Of a DNA stretch of 22,491 nt, positions 14,460 through 21,380 are shown piece by piece. A program made the translations under genes and the position numbers. The stretch is from JAKPRU01 sp029568995. Lineage in GTDB: Bacteria > Hinthialibacterota > Hinthialibacteria > Hinthialibacterales > JAKPRU01. The stretch is taken from positions 1 through 22,491 of the forward strand of contig DAOMHQ010000076.1 in NCBI GenBank assembly GCA_035430965.1, in the 5' to 3' direction. Each line of letters starts with the position of its first letter. The first letter of the stretch is position 1. A model generated the notes under the pieces. That model was given only the letters and a program-made list of their open reading frames with translations. It was not told the DNA's origin and made no database searches.

Positions 14460-16949
14460 ATGGGAGAAAACGCTTTGAGGAATCGTTCCCGATATTGTGG
14501 ATTCCTGTCATTCCTGGGAATATGCGTTTTCCTGGGGTGGCCATGCACCGAACGTCCCCTCTGCCAAATCGTCCGTGAATCCCGCTTGGTTCAGACCAAC
14601 TATCGCGATTTCCTGGGCGGCTGGTCTCCCCACGGTCATGCACCGGTGATCGACCTGGGAGGTGCGGTTGATGCGGAAGTAACCGCTTTCGGGGGACGCG
14701 CTTTGCCCAAACCCTCCAAACTGCAGGTCGGCGACTGGCGCGAATTTCCACAGCCCGGATTCCTGTTCGCGACGAATCACCTCCCCCGTGAGGTGGACAC
14801 TCTTTGGATTTATGATCGTGCCGGATTCGGCGGCCCTCTCCGCTGGAGACGCTGGGGAATTCTCCCGGTGATTGATACGGTCCGCTGGCTTGTCGCGGCT
14901 CACGGTTCGATCTGGACCACGCGAGGCGCGGGTGGCGAGGCACGCACAATTCTCCGATCGGAACCGGGATCGCCCGGCAGCGGCTGGACCGACATGGCTT
15001 CCTTGCCCCACGGAATCCAACCGACCCGGATGTTTCTCACTTCCGATGGCAATCTCGGTCTCATCGCCGAGACATCGTCCGGAGGACGGGCAGCCTACTT
15101 GGGCGAATTCACCGGAAACGGCAGGTCTCTCAAAGTCCGACCCGTACAGAGAATGAAAGACGAGTCCGATACGGGACAATCCCCCGCCATTTATCATCAG
15201 CGCTTCTCACTGGGTGCTTCGGTCCGTTTAAGTCGTCTGGAATGGAAAATGACGAATGAATCATCCGGATCGGTGCTGGTCCGCTTGCGCTGCGCCTCCG
15301 GTGAGGATGATGTCTACGGTGAATGGAGCAGTTTCCGTAGATTGTCCCCCATCCAAATCGGCAAGATGGCCGCATACTGCGAATATCAGATCGTGTTCCC
15401 GAAATTCCTTCGCGGCGATACGGCGGTGGACGAAGTCGCTTTGGTCTACGAAGAAGAGGAGGAGGAAGATCCCGGTGCACAGGTCTCTTCCAGCGGCGGG
15501 GGAACCGGCTCATCCGGCGGTGACTCCGAATCGGACGAGCCTCAACCTGTCGTGCTGGATTTCGAATCTGAACAGCCGTCTGCCCCAGCCCAGGAATCAC
15601 CGGCACATCCGCCGTCAACGGATACGCAATCTCCTCAAACGGACCAATCGGTTCCTTCCAGCCCGGATGTCGCCGAAACAGCGATAGACCAGCCGGTGCA
15701 ATCCCAACAGCCCAATATGTCGCAAGGCCAGGAAAACACGGAACTTTCAATGAACCAGCCCGCCTCGGAAGGGGATTCGACTCCCGTTCCTCCGCTTTCT
15801 TCTTCCAACCAGATGAAACCGGAACCGTCACGCTCCGCTAAACGACCGGGGACAGGCAAAGAACCGGGCGGCCAGAACGGAACGCCTCAAGCGCCTGGCG
15901 GTTCACCGCAGGGAAAACCGGGGAGACCCGGCATTCCGGGTGGATCGGCAGGTCAGGCAGCTCAGCCCGCAGGATCTGCCGGTGAACCCGGAGGAACCGC
16001 ACGGGAACTCGCTGCGCAACCGGGCGGTGACATTCCTCTATCGGCCAGAGACTTATACGAACCATCTCCCGGAGGCAGTCCCTCCGGCGTGTTGCAGCAA
16101 GCTCTGAATTCCATGGCCGCTGAGATGGGATCGTCAGGCGAACTCCCGGGAGAATCCTTGGTCGGGATTCCATCCGAGGACAAAAAAGCGAAAGAAGGCA
16201 AATCCTCTGCCTCTTCCGGGGGAGCCGCCGGCGGTACAGGAGATTCCAGTGGTGGATCGGCAGGCGGGGCCGGAGGCGGCGGCGGGGCAGGCGGCGGTTC
16301 GGGAGGCGCGACACCGTCGTCTCTTGCTGCAGATCCCAATGAAGAGATCTTCGATACAACCGCTTCTATCTCAGTTTACATCCCCGAAAGTAACCGATCT
16401 TTCGGTTCCGGTTCATCGAGCCTTGATTCAGATAAACCAGGTTGGGCGTTTCCGGGTCTTTGGGTGATCTTGCCTCTCAGTGCCCTTCTGTTGTGGTGGA
16501 TACTGTCCGCCGCAAAACAACAGAAAAAACAGAAAACCCGCGTGGTAGAGGCTCTTTCGCAAATCTCAAAGACCAGCCGAATCGAGCAACCATCTATCGA
16601 GAAGGAGCCTGATTTCGGGATCGGCGCATCGGCCGTGCATTCGTCCGGACGAACTGGGTCCGGTTTTCTGGACGAGATGCCCCGAAAAAGTCCTGAACCG
16701 GAGAAGCCTGCATCGCCGCCTGTGAAAGAACGACCGACTCGGACTGTCAAGGCAAAGGGGTGGAGCAATCAGCCTCTACCGCGTTCGGAAAGTCGACATT
16801 CCGATGATGACAACGAAGAAAGACCCGTTCTGCGTGAAGACACAACAACGGCTCAACGACGCAGATTTCCGTTCTTTGGCTTGGCACTTCCGCCATTTTT
16901 CTACTTGACACGAAAAAAGCGAGTGGGGAATGCAACCGGTCAACCATGA
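14460..16949 (+). CDS. Large exported low-complexity membrane-anchored protein
   Basis: This 829-aa protein has a striking layout. A signal sequence (RNRSRYCGFLSFLGICVFLG) is followed by about 300 residues of folded, beta-rich extracellular region. The end of that region (VRLRCASGEDDVYGEWSSF to VDEVALVYE) looks like a galactose-binding or fibronectin-type beta sandwich. An acidic run EEEEEED (about residue 330) opens some 300 residues rich in Ser, Pro, Gln and Gly, with collagen-like stretches (GKPGRPGIPGG) and then nearly pure Gly/Ser/Ala (about 585-620). A membrane helix WVILPLSALLLWWIL (about 667-682) and a 145-residue basic cytoplasmic tail ending RRRFPFFGLALPPFF follow. The start could be the GTG at 14427, overlapping the previous stop, or the ATG at 14460, which gives a more normal signal length. 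I know no family with this architecture. It may be a surface stalk or adhesin-like linker. Confidence 0.75.
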   Translation: MGENALRNRSRYCGFLSFLGICVFLGWPCTERPLCQIVRESRLVQTNYRDFLGGWSPHGHAPVIDLGGAVDAEVTAFGGRALPKPSKLQVGDWREFPQPGFLFATNHLPREVDTLWIYDRAGFGGPLRWRRWGILPVIDTVRWLVAAHGSIWTTRGAGGEARTILRSEPGSPGSGWTDMASLPHGIQPTRMFLTSDGNLGLIAETSSGGRAAYLGEFTGNGRSLKVRPVQRMKDESDTGQSPAIYHQRFSLGASVRLSRLEWKMTNESSGSVLVRLRCASGEDDVYGEWSSFRRLSPIQIGKMAAYCEYQIVFPKFLRGDTAVDEVALVYEEEEEEDPGAQVSSSGGGTGSSGGDSESDEPQPVVLDFESEQPSAPAQESPAHPPSTDTQSPQTDQSVPSSPDVAETAIDQPVQSQQPNMSQGQENTELSMNQPASEGDSTPVPPLSSSNQMKPEPSRSAKRPGTGKEPGGQNGTPQAPGGSPQGKPGRPGIPGGSAGQAAQPAGSAGEPGGTARELAAQPGGDIPLSARDLYEPSPGGSPSGVLQQALNSMAAEMGSSGELPGESLVGIPSEDKKAKEGKSSASSGGAAGGTGDSSGGSAGGAGGGGGAGGGSGGATPSSLAADPNEEIFDTTASISVYIPESNRSFGSGSSSLDSDKPGWAFPGLWVILPLSALLLWWILSAAKQQKKQKTRVVEALSQISKTSRIEQPSIEKEPDFGIGASAVHSSGRTGSGFLDEMPRKSPEPEKPASPPVKERPTRTVKAKGWSNQPLPRSESRHSDDDNEERPVLREDTTTAQRRRFPFFGLALPPFFYLTRKKRVGNATGQP

Positions 16950-16995
16950 CCGTTCAATCCCCGTCCCGATGCCGGATAGGGATTCGACAGTAGGC

Positions 16996-17023
16996 TTACC
17001 GCATTCTCGATCTGGGATATAGT
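16996..17023 (+). promoter_or_regulatory. Possible promoter upstream of the cNMP-regulator gene
   Basis: TATAGT (17018-17023) is a good -10 box. TTACCG at 16-bp spacing is a weak -35 box. The predicted leader of about 205 nt would contain the whole 141-bp MITE-like element. Confidence 0.3.
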
Positions 17024-17062
17024 ACGTGGAAATAGTCTGAAGAGAGGGAGGTCGAGACTCCT

Positions 17063-17203
17063 GAGCCTGTCTCAAAAGCCTCTGAATTTTCCTCCCCCAA
17101 AGATCGGGGGAGGGAAGGTGGGGGGTCAATTCGTTGAACCGACCCCTCTATACACCATTCCCTGACTTGGAGAGAGTAATTCCGGACCTTTTTAGACAGT
17201 CTC
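17063..17203. mobile_element. 141-bp MITE-like element with terminal inverted repeats
   Basis: The left end GAGCCTGTCTCAAAAGCC (17063-17080) and the reverse complement of the right end GAGACTGTCTAAAAAGGT (17186-17203) match at 14 of 18 positions. The 4-bp direct repeat TCCT directly flanks both ends (17059-17062 and 17204-17207), as expected for a target-site duplication. The ends resemble those of DDE-type insertion sequences (GAGNCTGTCTNAAAA), but there is no room for a transposase, so it would be non-autonomous. It carries a palindromic repeat inside and ends 34 bp before the regulator start codon. Confidence 0.5.
17091..17127 (+). repeat. Palindromic repeat (GGAGAGGG family) within the MITE-like element
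   Basis: CCTCCCCC (17091-17098) and GGGGGAGG (17106-17113) form an 8-bp stem. The tail GGGGGGTCAAT matches the tail of the in-gene copy at 8062-8096, showing that the two are the same repeat. Confidence 0.75.
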
Positions 17204-17237
17204 TCCTGCCGAGCCGCAAATGAAGAGGACCGCTGAT

Positions 17238-18239
17238 ATGCAGCAGGATTATTCGAGAATCTACATGCCGGGAGAATTTCTCTGCCGTGAGGGTGAACCC
17301 GGCAGAGAGCTCTTTTTCATCACGGAGGGGCGCGTCAAAGTCTGTCGTCTGGTTGACGGCAAGGAGATGGATTTAGCGGAACTGGGATCCGGCTCGATTG
17401 TCGGAGAAATGGCCGTCATCGACCAGTCGCCCCGCTCTGCCAGCGTGGTCGCTATGGAGCGCACACGCGTGATTCCGATGACCTCCGGGAAATTGGACGC
17501 GGTGTTTCGAAATGCTCCCGACATCGCCGTCTCCATTGTAAAACTCCTCTGTTTGAAACTGCGGGAAGCGAATGACCGCATGAGATCCGGCTTCTCCACG
17601 AACGATTGGGTGTTCTGGCGGCGAACGGTGTATATCCTGACACTCCTGGCCGCCGTCGGAGACAGCCGTGCCGAGAGTATCTACATGCCCGACCAGGAAA
17701 CCCGCACCAATCTCGCGGTGGCTTTGGGGCTTTCCATTGCCGAGGTCTCCCAGGTTGTGGATCGCTTGCTTTCTTCGGGATTGGTGTCCGCCGCCGCCGA
17801 TACCAATCATGTCCCATACCTCTGCTTTCAGATGAGCGAAATGAATATGTTCTACAATTTCCTGGATCGCTACTTCGGAAGCAATCAGCAAGTCTCCGAG
17901 CTGGACATCGCCAGTGACACGTACAACGTCTGCATTCGTCTGCTGGATCTCTGCCGAAAGCACTTCGGGCGGGTGGAATTGGCATCTTCAACTTTCAAGC
18001 GGAGCACTCTGATCGAGTTCATCTCCTCTGACCGGGAGGTTTTCTCGAAACACAGCGCGGATATGCGCAAGAAACTCATCAACGAACAGCTGGGTGTACT
18101 CGCGCAATTGGGATACCTGCATGGGGAGATCTCCATGGATGGCGCGGTGTCCATCGACCTGGCCGGGCTGGCCCAGCGAATTCAGGAAGAGGAATTTATC
18201 CGGCTGAGCCTGCAACGGTATCATGTTCTTTCCGCGTAG
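17238..18239 (+). CDS. Crp/Fnr-like cyclic nucleotide-binding regulator with a C-terminal extension
   Basis: This 333-aa regulator begins with a cyclic nucleotide-binding domain (residues 8-115). Its phosphate-binding cassette reads GEMAVIDQSPRSASV (56-70), with Gly56, Glu57 and Arg66 in the ligand-contact positions, so a real cAMP or cGMP response is plausible. A long helix and a Crp-type helix-turn-helix (about 155-183, TRTNLAVALGLSIAEVSQVV) follow. A normal Crp protein would end near residue 230. Here another 100 residues continue (TFKRSTLIEFISSDREVFSK, LGVLAQLGYLHGEISMDG), possibly a second winged helix or effector domain that I cannot assign. The ATG at 17238 is preceded by GAAGAGG at 9 nt. 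An ATG at 17220 is also in frame. The upstream leader holds a MITE-like element. trmB follows after 26 bp. The targets are unknown. Confidence 0.85.
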   Translation: MQQDYSRIYMPGEFLCREGEPGRELFFITEGRVKVCRLVDGKEMDLAELGSGSIVGEMAVIDQSPRSASVVAMERTRVIPMTSGKLDAVFRNAPDIAVSIVKLLCLKLREANDRMRSGFSTNDWVFWRRTVYILTLLAAVGDSRAESIYMPDQETRTNLAVALGLSIAEVSQVVDRLLSSGLVSAAADTNHVPYLCFQMSEMNMFYNFLDRYFGSNQQVSELDIASDTYNVCIRLLDLCRKHFGRVELASSTFKRSTLIEFISSDREVFSKHSADMRKKLINEQLGVLAQLGYLHGEISMDGAVSIDLAGLAQRIQEEEFIRLSLQRYHVLSA

Positions 18240-18265
18240 ACCATCCGGCGTTTTTATAGTCTGAT

Positions 18266-18907
18266 ATGTTCACAACCCCATTTGATGAAAGATTCCTTCT
18301 CACCAGTAATGATCTTCTGAATCCGTTCGACTACCCGTCTATTTTCCGACGGCAATGCCCGGTAGAAATAGAGATCGGTGTCGGGAAAGGTCGTTTTATA
18401 CTCGATGAGGCGGTTCGCAGGCCCGATACCGGATTTCTGGGGATTGAACGCGTGCGGAAATATCTACGAATGACTCATCTCCGGTTGAATGAACTCGGCT
18501 GTGAAAATGTGCGGCTGATTTGCGAGGATGCGGGATATGTTATCCGGCAATTAGTCGTAGAGAACAGCATCACCGCGTATCATGTCTATTTTCCCGATCC
18601 CTGGCCGAAACGGAGACATCACAAGCGACGGATCATCCAGCCGGATTTCGTTCGATATCTATACAGAACGCTCATACCCGGCGGCGTGTTGCGAATCTGT
18701 ACCGATCATGAGCAGTACGCTCGCCATATCGATCTTGCTGTAAAAAGCCTTGAGGAATGGGAAGAAGTGCGAACCTGGAGCGAAATGGCCCGCACCGAGG
18801 AATCCTCTACTGCCACACATTTCGAAGTAAAATACAGCCGCGAAAAGCGCAGGGTCTATTGGACCGAATGCCTGCGTAGAGTAGGCCCAAGCCCGTCTGC
18901 GGGCTAA
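18266..18907 (+). CDS. trmB: tRNA (guanine-N7-)-methyltransferase TrmB
   Basis: TrmB methylates G46 in the variable loop of tRNAs using S-adenosylmethionine. The 213-aa product has the SAM site EIEIGVGKGRF (34-44), the acidic residue after GFLGIE (56-61), the family signature FPDPWPKRRHHKRR (109-122) and GGVLRICTDHEQY (139-151). The C-terminal part SSTATHFEVKYSREKRRVYW fits the family's tRNA-binding end. The start has no Shine-Dalgarno site. Instead TATAGT lies 5 bp before the ATG, so it may depend on read-through from the regulator gene 26 bp upstream. The last eight residues (VGPSPSAG) and the stop codon are encoded by a copy of palindromic repeat PU-A, so the natural C-terminus seems to have been replaced or extended by the repeat. 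Confidence 0.95.
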   Translation: MFTTPFDERFLLTSNDLLNPFDYPSIFRRQCPVEIEIGVGKGRFILDEAVRRPDTGFLGIERVRKYLRMTHLRLNELGCENVRLICEDAGYVIRQLVVENSITAYHVYFPDPWPKRRHHKRRIIQPDFVRYLYRTLIPGGVLRICTDHEQYARHIDLAVKSLEEWEEVRTWSEMARTEESSTATHFEVKYSREKRRVYWTECLRRVGPSPSAG

Positions 18908-18916
18908 CCCACCAAA
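18881..18916 (+). repeat. Palindromic dispersed repeat, copy 3 (PU-A), over the trmB stop codon
   Basis: The core AGCCCG-TCTG-CGGGCT (18890-18905) is a perfect 6-bp hairpin with the same loop as copy 2. The right flank AACCCACCAA matches copies 1 and 2 with few changes. The trmB stop codon TAA (18905-18907) lies inside it. Confidence 0.8.
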
Positions 18917-18932
18917 GACTACCGGATCATCG

Positions 18933-19478
18933 TCACGGTCCCATTTTGACCACATCGCCTGAACTGATAATCCCATTAGAAGGATTGTACTCCATCACTC
19001 CGAAAGGCTCCACCAGGTAGATCCCGTCGGGTGCAGCGCCCAACAGGGTCCACCTGCCTCGCCGCGTAGATTCCTCCGGAATGGCCTGGAAATATTTGCG
19101 GGAGACTTTATAGTCGTCGGTTGTTTCAGGGTCCCAGAACGGATAGGCGCGCGCTTCGGCATAATCCTGCTCGGGATCTTTGAAGAGGGGATCCAGGGGA
19201 ACCGAGGACATGTACGCCACCGGAGAGGTCAATTTTGCGAGTCGTGCGATCCGCACTTGTGCACCGGTTACCGGAGTCGGTGGGTACATGTTGTTGTCAA
19301 GCCGGTACGATTCCATCGCTGTGGCCAGGGAGCGAAGATCCGCCTCGGTCCTGGCCACAAACGCTCGCACACGTGCATTCATGAAATTGGGGACTGCAAT
19401 CGCCGCCAGAATCCCGATAATAGCGACGACAATCAACAGCTCAATCAGGGTAAATCCCTTGTTGTTTCCCAAAGGCAT
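18933..19478 (-). CDS. Type IV-like prepilin 3
   Basis: This 181-aa protein starts MPLGNNKG and then FTLIELLIVVAIIGILAAIA, the classical class III signal with Gly at -1 and Glu5. The mature N-terminal helix (NFMNARVRAFVARTEADLRS) is typical of pilins from PVC-like and related candidate phyla. The C-terminus reads AAPDGIYLVEPFGVMEYNPS and ends NGIISSGDVVKMGP, similar to the tail of prepilin 2. The ATG at 19478 has GAAGGA 8 nt upstream. An ATG at 19496 is in frame but less well placed. It lies downstream of the isomerase gene on the same strand, separated from it by a strong hairpin. No convincing promoter was found. It is probably another stand-alone pseudopilin. Confidence 0.9.
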   Translation of the reverse strand: MPLGNNKGFTLIELLIVVAIIGILAAIAVPNFMNARVRAFVARTEADLRSLATAMESYRLDNNMYPPTPVTGAQVRIARLAKLTSPVAYMSSVPLDPLFKDPEQDYAEARAYPFWDPETTDDYKVSRKYFQAIPEESTRRGRWTLLGAAPDGIYLVEPFGVMEYNPSNGIISSGDVVKMGP

Positions 19479-19532
19479 GTCTTGAATCCTTCGCACTGTA
19501 TTCTGAATCTATAACATTGACCCCCTGCTTGA

Positions 19533-19558
19533 CCCCCTCTCCATCCTTGGAGAGGGGG
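19533..19558 (-). terminator. Palindromic repeat acting as a possible terminator after the isomerase gene
   Basis: CCCCCTCTCCA-TCCT-TGGAGAGGGGG is a perfect 11-bp stem, the strongest of the GGAGAGGG-type repeats in the window. It lies 18 bp beyond the isomerase stop codon and before prepilin 3. There is no T tract, so it may instead protect the mRNA end. Confidence 0.5.
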
Positions 19559-19576
19559 CCAGGGGAGGTGAGGAAA

Positions 19577-21154
19577 TCAAGCTTTGCTCAGGTTCAGCCA
19601 GTCGATTCCGACTTTCTTGAGTGCATATCCTGTCTCTTTCAGGTAATTCCCGTAACAGGTCATCCAGTGGAATCCGCGCATCTCCTGGACGGCCGTGTCG
19701 CAATCGCCGTTAATCTGCACGTCGATCTGTGACCGGCAAATGTCATAAAACGGCGCGTCAATGATCTCCGACTCGAATCCCATCCAGCGTTTGAAAGCGA
19801 AATCGGGATCGATCGTCGTGACCTTCTCTCCCTTGGACATTTCCACTTTAGGCGCTGCGCCGTAATCGGATTCGAAATGCGTGTAGATCTTCACGTCTTC
19901 GTTATTCTTTCCGTCCATCTTTCTTGGGGCGGTGCAGTGTGCCAGCGTAACCACGCCGTCGTGTGGATAAGTCGGGTCGTTCAGAAAAACAGGTTTACCG
20001 GAAATGTAATGCAGCAACACTCCGGATGGAATCACTACGAAATCGGATTCGCAGAAGGCTGTGTATCCGGCGTCGTTCAGCAGGGTCAGCGGCAGGCAGG
20101 CGGTCGTTTCCGACATGGGCATGATGGTTCCCATGCAGTTGTTGACGGTAATCGAGTCCGTTTGGGCTTCCACCATCAATTCCTTGAACACTTCATTCAG
20201 GACAAATGCATTCCGAATGAAATCCTCTCCCGTATGGACGGACACTCCGCGACCTTTCATGTACTTTTCGGCCTCCGCGTGGCAGCGCCGGACCAGGGCG
20301 TCATTCGCCCGCGCTTTCTTGATGCGCTCGGCCAGATCGGGATATTCAGCGTTGATAATCTCCCATTTGAAGATGTTCCGCGACAAATCGGGGGCCGGTC
20401 GCCCACCGGCTCCCCAGCCGCTCGGACCGCCGATGGCGACGATCCGCTTGCCCAGTGTGTTCTTGATTCCGTGCAGTGCGCGCAGACGCCACAGGATTTC
20501 ATCGTACCGATCCACCACCACGTCCTGCACGTCCATCCCAGGCTGGCCATACTCGTCTACAGTCTTTCGCAGAAGCCGGTCGTGGCCCGTCTCGTACCAC
20601 AGATACACGGGACCGGAGCGATGCCGAACGAACAGGATGGTCCATTTATCGGGATTTACAGCCGCTTCCACCGTATTGGTTCCACAACTGGCCCCGTAGA
20701 TCAGCATCACATCGTGGTCGCCTTTCGCCACGTTTGCCGCCGGTTCCGGCCTGGAGGCTGTCTGCAGGGGAAGCATCTCAATCGGGAAATCGGCTTCGGC
20801 AACCATCTTCTCCAGTTCCCGATTGATCCGTTGCTTCTCTTCTGCCTCATCCTGCGCTGTGAGCAGGCCACCCCATGGACGCCAACTCGTGGCCTCTCGA
20901 CGTTGGGAAATCTCGTTCAGCAACAGGGGTTGTACTTTCAGCGGCAGGTCGATAATCGCCGGTGTCCATTCCGGGTCCTTTCCGGTTCCTGCATGGGCCT
21001 GCATGGCGGAAAAGGCCAGCGTTCCGGCGGTGACTACGCCCACACCGGCCAGAAACTCCCGTCGCGTAAATCCGTCCGTCTCACGGTCCGGGCAGGCTGT
21101 GGTCATGCAGCAACGGCACAGATGATTGCAGCTCGCTTGGTTTTGTTCATTCAT
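19577..21154 (-). CDS. Tat-exported sugar-isomerase-like protein (FucI/AraA superfamily C-terminal fold)
   Basis: This 525-aa protein resembles L-fucose/L-arabinose isomerases in its C-terminal half. MPMSETTACLPLTLLNDAGY, FCESDFVVIP, HYISGKPVFLNDPTY and VTLAHCTAPRK contain the Glu, Glu/Asp and His residues that normally bind the catalytic Mn or other divalent metal. Before this lies a twin-arginine signal (FTRREFLAGVGVV, Arg31-Arg32), so it should fold in the cytoplasm and be exported, unlike classical isomerases. The first 21 residues are cysteine-rich (C9, C13, C15, C16, C21). The ATG at 21154 has GGAGG 8 nt upstream. A longer open frame to 21328 lacks one. The substrate is unknown, and the Tat-exported oxidoreductase at the left end of the window suggests periplasmic sugar processing. 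It could be a non-isomerase homologue. Confidence 0.75.
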   Translation of the reverse strand: MNEQNQASCNHLCRCCMTTACPDRETDGFTRREFLAGVGVVTAGTLAFSAMQAHAGTGKDPEWTPAIIDLPLKVQPLLLNEISQRREATSWRPWGGLLTAQDEAEEKQRINRELEKMVAEADFPIEMLPLQTASRPEPAANVAKGDHDVMLIYGASCGTNTVEAAVNPDKWTILFVRHRSGPVYLWYETGHDRLLRKTVDEYGQPGMDVQDVVVDRYDEILWRLRALHGIKNTLGKRIVAIGGPSGWGAGGRPAPDLSRNIFKWEIINAEYPDLAERIKKARANDALVRRCHAEAEKYMKGRGVSVHTGEDFIRNAFVLNEVFKELMVEAQTDSITVNNCMGTIMPMSETTACLPLTLLNDAGYTAFCESDFVVIPSGVLLHYISGKPVFLNDPTYPHDGVVTLAHCTAPRKMDGKNNEDVKIYTHFESDYGAAPKVEMSKGEKVTTIDPDFAFKRWMGFESEIIDAPFYDICRSQIDVQINGDCDTAVQEMRGFHWMTCYGNYLKETGYALKKVGIDWLNLSKA

Positions 21155-21380
21155 GGATACATCCTCCAAAGTTTGGTATGCACGAAGAATTGTCCTGATC
21201 TGGAACCTTTCGATTCGGCATAGCATACCCGAAAACACGCCCGTTCGTCCACGCTTGGAACGACAAGGACTCCGCTGCGCGGTTGACCCTCCGTCCCGAT
21301 CTTGACACAATTCCGATGAACGGTGCAATTCACTTTCTGTGCCGTGTCGAATTGTATTGCAGAAACGGAATCAAAAACCG
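21155..21380. other. Divergent intergenic region between the isomerase-like gene and nadA
   Basis: This 226-bp stretch separates two divergent genes and must hold both promoters. TTGACA at 21303-21308 on the plus strand lacks a good -10 box at normal spacing. An inverted pair GGTATGC/GCATACC (21175-21181 and 21223-21229) is present. I see no gene or repeat here. Confidence 0.4.

Noticed and set aside
15130..15831. A 233-codon minus-strand frame within the large low-complexity gene
   Set aside because: It is an Arg/Pro-rich shadow of the low-complexity GC-rich coding sequence and has no start signals.
19877..21223. A 448-codon open frame on the plus strand
   Set aside because: It lies wholly antisense to the isomerase-like gene, which has clear family motifs, a Tat signal and a good ribosome binding site. 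The antisense translation has no recognisable motif.
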